The translations under genes were made by a program, and so were the position numbers. The notes under the pieces are model-generated. The model ran no database searches. It had not been told where the DNA came from and saw only the letters and a list, made by a program, of their open reading frames with translations. 64,000 bases of DNA from Herminiimonas arsenicoxydans (lineage in GTDB: Bacteria > Pseudomonadota > Gammaproteobacteria > Burkholderiales > Burkholderiaceae_D): contig CU207211.1 of NCBI GenBank assembly GCA_000026125.1, forward strand, positions 1,674,001-1,738,000, written 5' to 3'. Below are positions 59,599 through 64,000 of the stretch, in pieces. How positions within the stretch are numbered: the stretch's first letter is position 1; each line of letters starts with the position of its first letter.

Positions 59599-60762
59599 AT
59601 GCGCTACAGCCTGCGGTATCGATTACTGTTCCTGATATTATTTTTGCTTGCGCTCGGTATCTCGGGGTTGGCCCGGCCTGCCGATATCATTCATCTCGGC
59701 GTCACGGTGAGCAAAACAGGAAAATATGCCGCGCTGGGTGCCATGAATGAAAAAGCATACCGGCTGTGGGAACGCGACGTCAATCGGCGCGGCGGCCTGC
59801 TTGGCAAGCAGGTAAAGATCACCATGCTGGACGATAAAAGCGAGGCCGATCTTGCCGGCAATCTTTATCGCAAGCTCATCATCGACGACAAGGTCGATCT
59901 GGTACTCGGCCCTTACTCCAGCGACCTCACCGAAGCCGTCGCCAACATTACGGAACTACATCGCATGCCGCTGCTGGCATCCGGCGCATCGGCTGATTCG
60001 ATCTGGCAGCAGGGGCGCAACTATGTGTTCGGCATTTACGTCACCAGCAGTAAATACTCCGTCGGCTTTCTCGAACTGCTCGTCAAATCGGGGATTAACC
60101 GGATCGCCATCGTGGCCGCCGACGATTCCTTTTCGCAAAGCATCAGCATCGGCACCGCCGAATGGGCAAAGCGTTATGAATTGCAGATGGTACTTTCAGC
60201 GACCTTCAAGAAAGGTTCCGCAGATATCCGCGACAGTATCCAGGCTGCCCGGTTAGCCGGTGCCGAAGCAGTGATAGTCGCCGGCCATTTCGACGATGCG
60301 GTCAACGGACGGCGCGCCCTGAAGGACATAGGCTGGACACCCAAGGCTTATTACGCCACTGTGGGGCCGGCCATACAGAAATTTTCCGATACGCTGAAGG
60401 ATGATGCGAACTACACCTACTCGACTTCACAATGGGAGCCTACGCTGCCCTATCCGGGGGCACGCGAATTTGCCCTGTCCTTCCGTGAAGAATACGGCAT
60501 CCTGCCCTCCTACCATGCGGCCAGTGCCTATGCGGCGGGACAGATTCTGGAAGCGGCCATACGCAAGATCAAAAGCATAGACCGCGAAAAACTCCGGCAT
60601 GCCCTATCCAGACTCGATGCCATCACCGTGATGGGACGTTACGGCGTGGATGAAAGCGGCAGGCAGATACGTCATTTCACTACGACCGTGCAATGGCAAA
60701 AAGGGAAGAAGGAAATCGTTGCACCGCAAGAATTGATGACAGCCAAACCTGTATGGCGATAG
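59599..60762 (+). CDS. Periplasmic ligand-binding protein of the LivJ/LivK (amino-acid/amide) type
   Basis: The 387-residue protein has a signal sequence (RYRLLFLILFLLALGISGLARPA) and a type I periplasmic-binding fold as in branched-chain amino acid binding proteins: IIHLGVTVSKTGKYAALGAMNEKAYRL, GPYSSDLTEAVANIT, then VAADDSFSQS and SYHAASAYAAGQILEAAIR. No transporter permease or ATPase genes are nearby. Its stop overlaps the next gene, a GGDEF-EAL protein, by 10 bp, implying it delivers a signal rather than feeds a pump. The ligand is unknown. Confidence 0.85.
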   Translation: MRYSLRYRLLFLILFLLALGISGLARPADIIHLGVTVSKTGKYAALGAMNEKAYRLWERDVNRRGGLLGKQVKITMLDDKSEADLAGNLYRKLIIDDKVDLVLGPYSSDLTEAVANITELHRMPLLASGASADSIWQQGRNYVFGIYVTSSKYSVGFLELLVKSGINRIAIVAADDSFSQSISIGTAEWAKRYELQMVLSATFKKGSADIRDSIQAARLAGAEAVIVAGHFDDAVNGRRALKDIGWTPKAYYATVGPAIQKFSDTLKDDANYTYSTSQWEPTLPYPGAREFALSFREEYGILPSYHAASAYAAGQILEAAIRKIKSIDREKLRHALSRLDAITVMGRYGVDESGRQIRHFTTTVQWQKGKKEIVAPQELMTAKPVWR

Positions 60763-62822
60763 AAAAAAATCCCACCACGCTTGCCAGCAGTCTCTACTTC
60801 CGCATTCTGGCGCCTGTCATTCCCATCATCATGTTGATGGTGATACTCGGCGGCACCGTTTTTTCGTTTGGACTGCGCACTGTGTCGCACTATGCAAACG
60901 AACGGATACTGGATGATCTTGAGCGCAGTTCCCGCGAGCTGTACAACATCTGCGATACCGTATTGCAGACTCTGCTGCTGGACGGATTTGCCGATACCGA
61001 AGCGGAGATACGCGTACGCAAAGGCAATGTGCTTGGGAAAATAGAGGAATACGCGCACGCGCACAGTCTGCAGGTGCTGGTGCTGGAGTCAAAGCGCAAC
61101 AAAATACTGTTGCAACAGACCGTCTTGCCGCCGCAAAAAATCATTGCAGATACCGAAGCCGAAAGTGACCGGCCTTTCGTGAAAATCGGCTACGAAGACG
61201 TCGATTACTATGCGCATCAATTCAATTTTGAATTATGGGACTGGCGCATCATCATCCTCCGAGACGGCAGAGCGTATGAAGCGTTTGCCAGCACCATCAG
61301 ACAAGGCTATATCGCTATCGGTCTGATCCTGATGATCATCAGCGTGATACTGGTGCTGTACTTTCGCCGCGTTATCCACAAGCCGGTGCGCACCATTATT
61401 GCTTCCATTCAGGCCAACGGAATGCCGAATTACAAGGGGATTTACGAATTTGAATTTCTCAGCAATGTCATTCGCGAAGCAAAACAGAAAGAACAGGAAA
61501 AACAGATCGAGATTTCCTATCAGGCATCGCATGACGAACTGACCGGCCTGATCAATCGACGCGAATTTGAACGATGCCTGCAAAGCGCCTTGCATGACAT
61601 CCGTACGCAACACGGAACGCATACCATTCTTTACATGGATCTCGACCAGTTCAAGATCGTCAACGATACCTGCGGCCATCATGCGGGCGATATTCTGTTG
61701 CAGCAATTGACTCGTGTATTGAAGGAAAAACTGAGGCAAAACGACATTCTCGCCCGTCTGGGCGGAGATGAATTTGGTGTTCTGCTGCGCAACTGCCCCG
61801 CCGAGCCCGCACTGAACGTAGCCGAATCCCTGCGCCAGACCGCCAGCGAATTTCGTTTTGCCTGGAATGACAAGCTGTTCTCGGTCGGTGTCAGCATAGG
61901 CCTGCTGACCTTTTCCGACGACGAGCTCAGCCTCAACGAAATCCTGAGCATCGTCGATGGCGCCTGCTATCTGGCCAAGGAAAAAGGTCGCAACCGCATC
62001 CATGTCTGCCATCCTGACGATGGCGAGTTAAGCGAGCGCAAAAGCCAGATGGGCTGGGTGGCGAAAATATCGAATGCACTCGAAGAAAACCGCATGGTTC
62101 TGTTCAAGCAGACGATTGCACCACTGCAGCTATCGCAACAGAAAATCATCCATTTTGAAGTGCTGCTGCGCATGCTGGATGAAGAGGGAAAGCTGCTGCC
62201 ACCCTCATTCTTTCTCCCTGCTGCAGAACGCTACAACCTGATGACCCGCATCGATTTCTGGGTCATTAAAACGGCGTTCTCCTACTATCGCGACTTCTGC
62301 ACCGATCCGGCGGTAGCCTATACCTGTTCGATCAATCTTTCCGGCGCGACAGTTGGCGACGAACGCCTGATCGCCTATATCCGTGAACAGTTTCAGGCTT
62401 ACGGCATTTCACCTGCCGGCATCTGTTTTGAAATCACGGAAACCGCAGCCATTGCCAATCTCGATCGCGCCGTGACGCTGATGCAGGATTTGCAGCAGAT
62501 CGGCTGCCGTTTTGCGCTCGATGATTTCGGCAGCGGCATGTCCTCTTTTGGCTACCTGAAAAAATTGCCCATCAATTACATCAAAATCGACGGCAGTTTT
62601 GTAAAAGACATGCTGCATGACCGTATCGATCGTGCGATGGTGGAAGCCATCAACAATATCGGCCATGTAATGGGCATCCAGACCATTGCCGAGTTTGTCG
62701 AAGATGAAAAAACAATGATCGCGCTGCAGGAAATGAACGTCAATTTCGCACAGGGCTATGGCATAGGAAAGCCCGAACCGCTGTATAACTTGCCGGAACA
62801 GATGATGGAAATGCACGGTTAG
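60753..62822 (+). CDS. Membrane GGDEF-EAL protein (c-di-GMP cyclase/phosphodiesterase)
   Basis: The 689-residue protein has two transmembrane helices (about 12-40 and 186-205) flanking a periplasmic sensor region of about 145 residues, then GGDEF (LARLGGDEFG near residue 336, with the RQND I-site five residues before) and EAL (FEVLLRM near 468; SINLSG, CFEITETA, LDDFGSG, IKIDGSFVKD, AQGYGIGKP). All catalytic residues of both halves appear intact, so net direction cannot be told. It starts inside the last codons of the upstream binding-protein gene with no Shine-Dalgarno, so translation is coupled; the binding protein may deliver its ligand to the periplasmic sensor. Confidence 0.93.
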   Translation: MAIEKNPTTLASSLYFRILAPVIPIIMLMVILGGTVFSFGLRTVSHYANERILDDLERSSRELYNICDTVLQTLLLDGFADTEAEIRVRKGNVLGKIEEYAHAHSLQVLVLESKRNKILLQQTVLPPQKIIADTEAESDRPFVKIGYEDVDYYAHQFNFELWDWRIIILRDGRAYEAFASTIRQGYIAIGLILMIISVILVLYFRRVIHKPVRTIIASIQANGMPNYKGIYEFEFLSNVIREAKQKEQEKQIEISYQASHDELTGLINRREFERCLQSALHDIRTQHGTHTILYMDLDQFKIVNDTCGHHAGDILLQQLTRVLKEKLRQNDILARLGGDEFGVLLRNCPAEPALNVAESLRQTASEFRFAWNDKLFSVGVSIGLLTFSDDELSLNEILSIVDGACYLAKEKGRNRIHVCHPDDGELSERKSQMGWVAKISNALEENRMVLFKQTIAPLQLSQQKIIHFEVLLRMLDEEGKLLPPSFFLPAAERYNLMTRIDFWVIKTAFSYYRDFCTDPAVAYTCSINLSGATVGDERLIAYIREQFQAYGISPAGICFEITETAAIANLDRAVTLMQDLQQIGCRFALDDFGSGMSSFGYLKKLPINYIKIDGSFVKDMLHDRIDRAMVEAINNIGHVMGIQTIAEFVEDEKTMIALQEMNVNFAQGYGIGKPEPLYNLPEQMMEMHG

Positions 62823-62894
62823 ACCAGCTTCTACAGCGTGGTAACGGTCACGGCCGCCGTAACAGATACGCGTTACGTCAGGAGAAAATCTGCA

Positions 62895-63494
62895 TTAAAA
62901 GGAAGAGCCTGCCGTTTGCAAAAATGCCTGTTCGTCTGCTGTCGATGTGCGTCCGAGAATGGCGTTCCTGTGCGGGAAACGGCCGAAGCGTGCAATGATG
63001 TCGCGGTGACGAATCGCAAAATCGCGGAAGCCGGCAAACACCGCCTGCTGATCTGCTGGCACTTCATTGCACAGCTGCTGGAACAATTCCACCGCTTGCT
63101 CCTGATCGGCAAGCGATTCGGAATGTTCAAGAGGCAGATAAAGAAACACACGTTCTATAGGACGAAGCCGGTGATCATCGCCCTGCTCCAACGCCTGCTT
63201 GCACCAGCGCAAAGCCTGCGCATCAAATGAAAAGGAGGCGGGAAGTCCACGATACATATTGCGCGGAAATTGATCGGTCAACAGGATCAGCGCCAGCAAG
63301 CCGCGCGGGTCAGCGCGCCATTCATCGAGTGCACCCTGTGCCGCTGCTGCTGTGCAGGCGGAAAATCGGGTACTGATCTCTTGATCGGCAGCGCTATCCT
63401 TGGCCCACCAGAGCTGCTTTTTTTGTTCTGCCGTCCGTGCATCGTCGCTGTCCGCGCCGAACCAGAAGGCAAGTATTGATTCTGCAGTTTCCAT
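62895..63494 (-). CDS. DUF924 family protein
   Basis: The 199-residue protein is a single DUF924 domain: ESILAFWFGADSDDART, LWWAKDSAADQEISTRF, GLLALILLTDQFPRNMYRG, PIERVFLYLPLEHSESLADQEQAVELF and GRFPHRNAILGRTSTADEQAFL, the last with the characteristic FGRFPHRN. The fold is TPR-like and the function unknown. ATG 63494 was chosen because GCGGA lies seven bases before it. It is a single gene, convergent with the GGDEF-EAL gene. Confidence 0.88.
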   Translation of the reverse strand: METAESILAFWFGADSDDARTAEQKKQLWWAKDSAADQEISTRFSACTAAAAQGALDEWRADPRGLLALILLTDQFPRNMYRGLPASFSFDAQALRWCKQALEQGDDHRLRPIERVFLYLPLEHSESLADQEQAVELFQQLCNEVPADQQAVFAGFRDFAIRHRDIIARFGRFPHRNAILGRTSTADEQAFLQTAGSSF

Positions 63495-63574
63495 CGTCAT
63501 TTCCGCTGTTGATATTGGAACCACAGATGCGGACGCACCAGACGTATATCAAGCGACCCGATCAGACGCTCACA

Positions 63575-63772
63575 TCAAGCCTTGGTATTGATATGGTTAC
63601 CCAGATGCGCAGGCAGTGCTGCGACCGGCGTTTGAGAGACAGATTCGATCAGGGCAAGTGCCGATGATCCCTGCATGTCGAGCGCTTTCTTTAAAACGGT
63701 TAAAGATACATCGACATCGTTGCGCTGTTGCGCCATGCTCGTCGCCAGGCTGGCAATATTACTCACGTCCAT
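63575..63772 (-). CDS. YjfB family putative motility protein
   Basis: The 65-residue protein matches the YjfB family (PF14070): MDVSNIASLATSMAQQRNDVDVSLTVLKKALDMQGSSALALIESV followed by LPAHLGNHINTKA. Members are small helical proteins linked to motility by genomic context, with no proven role. AGAGGTG precedes the ATG at 63772. It stands alone 80 bp downstream of the DUF924 start on the same strand. Confidence 0.82.
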   Translation of the reverse strand: MDVSNIASLATSMAQQRNDVDVSLTVLKKALDMQGSSALALIESVSQTPVAALPAHLGNHINTKA

Positions 63773-64000
63773 ATGCACCTCTATCAATACGCCGGGAACA
63801 GCGCTTCTTTTTTGTTATCGGCACGCGCCTGAAATTCTTTAAACATGCGCAGAGGACTATAGTAAAAAATATTGTGAACATGAACTGAATCTTGCATGAC
63901 AGAACGTCATGAGCTAAAAAATTTTTCTTGCTACCAACTTTTTAATGCAATTGCTGTCATACCATGGCAATTTTTATTGCCGATTCCGGCAGTGTCCTTG
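63773..64000. other. Right-end intergenic region, nothing recognised
   Basis: The last 228 bases show no coding frame, repeat or regulatory site that I can support. The AT-rich stretch from about 63880 may include a promoter for the YjfB gene or for a gene beyond the window. Confidence 0.4.

Noticed and set aside
1..64000. CRISPR array, tRNA, rRNA, prophage or complete insertion sequence
   Set aside because: No regularly spaced direct repeats, no cloverleaf or rRNA-like segments, no phage structural or integrase genes, and no transposase with paired inverted ends were seen.

Overview
The window is a contiguous piece of a betaproteobacterial chromosome, most likely from the Oxalobacteraceae (Herminiimonas or Janthinobacterium-like). 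This rests on overall protein character (DUF1631, DUF2970, DUF4197, YjfB, a Dnr-type regulator, PpnN, betaproteobacterial aceA/aceB), a GC content in the mid-fifties and compact bidirectional gene packing. No rRNA, tRNA, CRISPR array, prophage or complete insertion sequence was seen. The species cannot be fixed from the sequence alone.

Region 1 (1-11.5 kb) is an anaerobic and nitrogen-oxide island. After the tail of a bioC-like gene comes a class III ribonucleotide reductase operon in which the glycyl-radical domain of NrdD lies on its own 63-residue ORF, followed by nrdG. A candidate FNR box and two candidate NrdR boxes exactly 31 bp apart precede it. On the other strand a six-gene operon encodes a Cys-rich nitronate-monooxygenase-family protein, UbiU, UbiV, a PAQR/hemolysin-III membrane protein, UbiT and a DGC-domain protein; this is the O2-independent ubiquinone hydroxylation system with three passengers. 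Divergent from it, and sharing one FNR-like box, are hemerythrin, DUF2249 and nnrS, which converge on a Dnr-like CRP/FNR regulator whose recognition helix has the E-x-x-S-R pattern expected to read such boxes.

Region 2 (11.5-28 kb) is mostly housekeeping: DUF190, a secreted hypothetical protein, the glyoxylate shunt (aceA then aceB), the RNA helicase DbpA, a methyltransferase, a CbpA-like DnaJ protein, the nucleosidase PpnN, a DUF1631 protein, RsuA, HisC, a DUF2970 protein and a PRMT-like methyltransferase.

Region 3 (28.6-43 kb) is dominated by one 8.8-kb gene for a cyclic beta-1,2-glucan synthase (2925 residues). It continues with a PPC-domain protein, a spermidine-synthase-like protein, an MCE/MlaE-type lipid transport cassette that lacks a local ATPase, and an SOS-box-controlled imuA without imuB or dnaE2.

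Region 4 (43-52 kb) carries lldD, an HPP-CBS membrane protein with a PAS protein, a ClC chloride channel with a MarR regulator, a membrane-anchored Mrr-like nuclease-fold protein, an M15 peptidase, and a divergent LysR/SDR pair.

Region 5 (52-64 kb) is more accessory: a decaying chemotaxis-receptor pseudogene, an AT-rich stretch, two glycine-rich exported proteins, an orphan IS3-OrfA-like gene, a GlxA-type regulator, a DUF4197 protein, a periplasmic ATP-dependent ligase (LigE type), an overlapping substrate-binding-protein/GGDEF-EAL pair, and DUF924 and YjfB proteins.

The most notable observations are the split class III reductase with its own regulatory sites, the extended anaerobic ubiquinone operon, the orphan SOS-regulated imuA, and the overlapping binding-protein/c-di-GMP enzyme pair. 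All functional statements come from reading the sequence and family knowledge; no searches were run.
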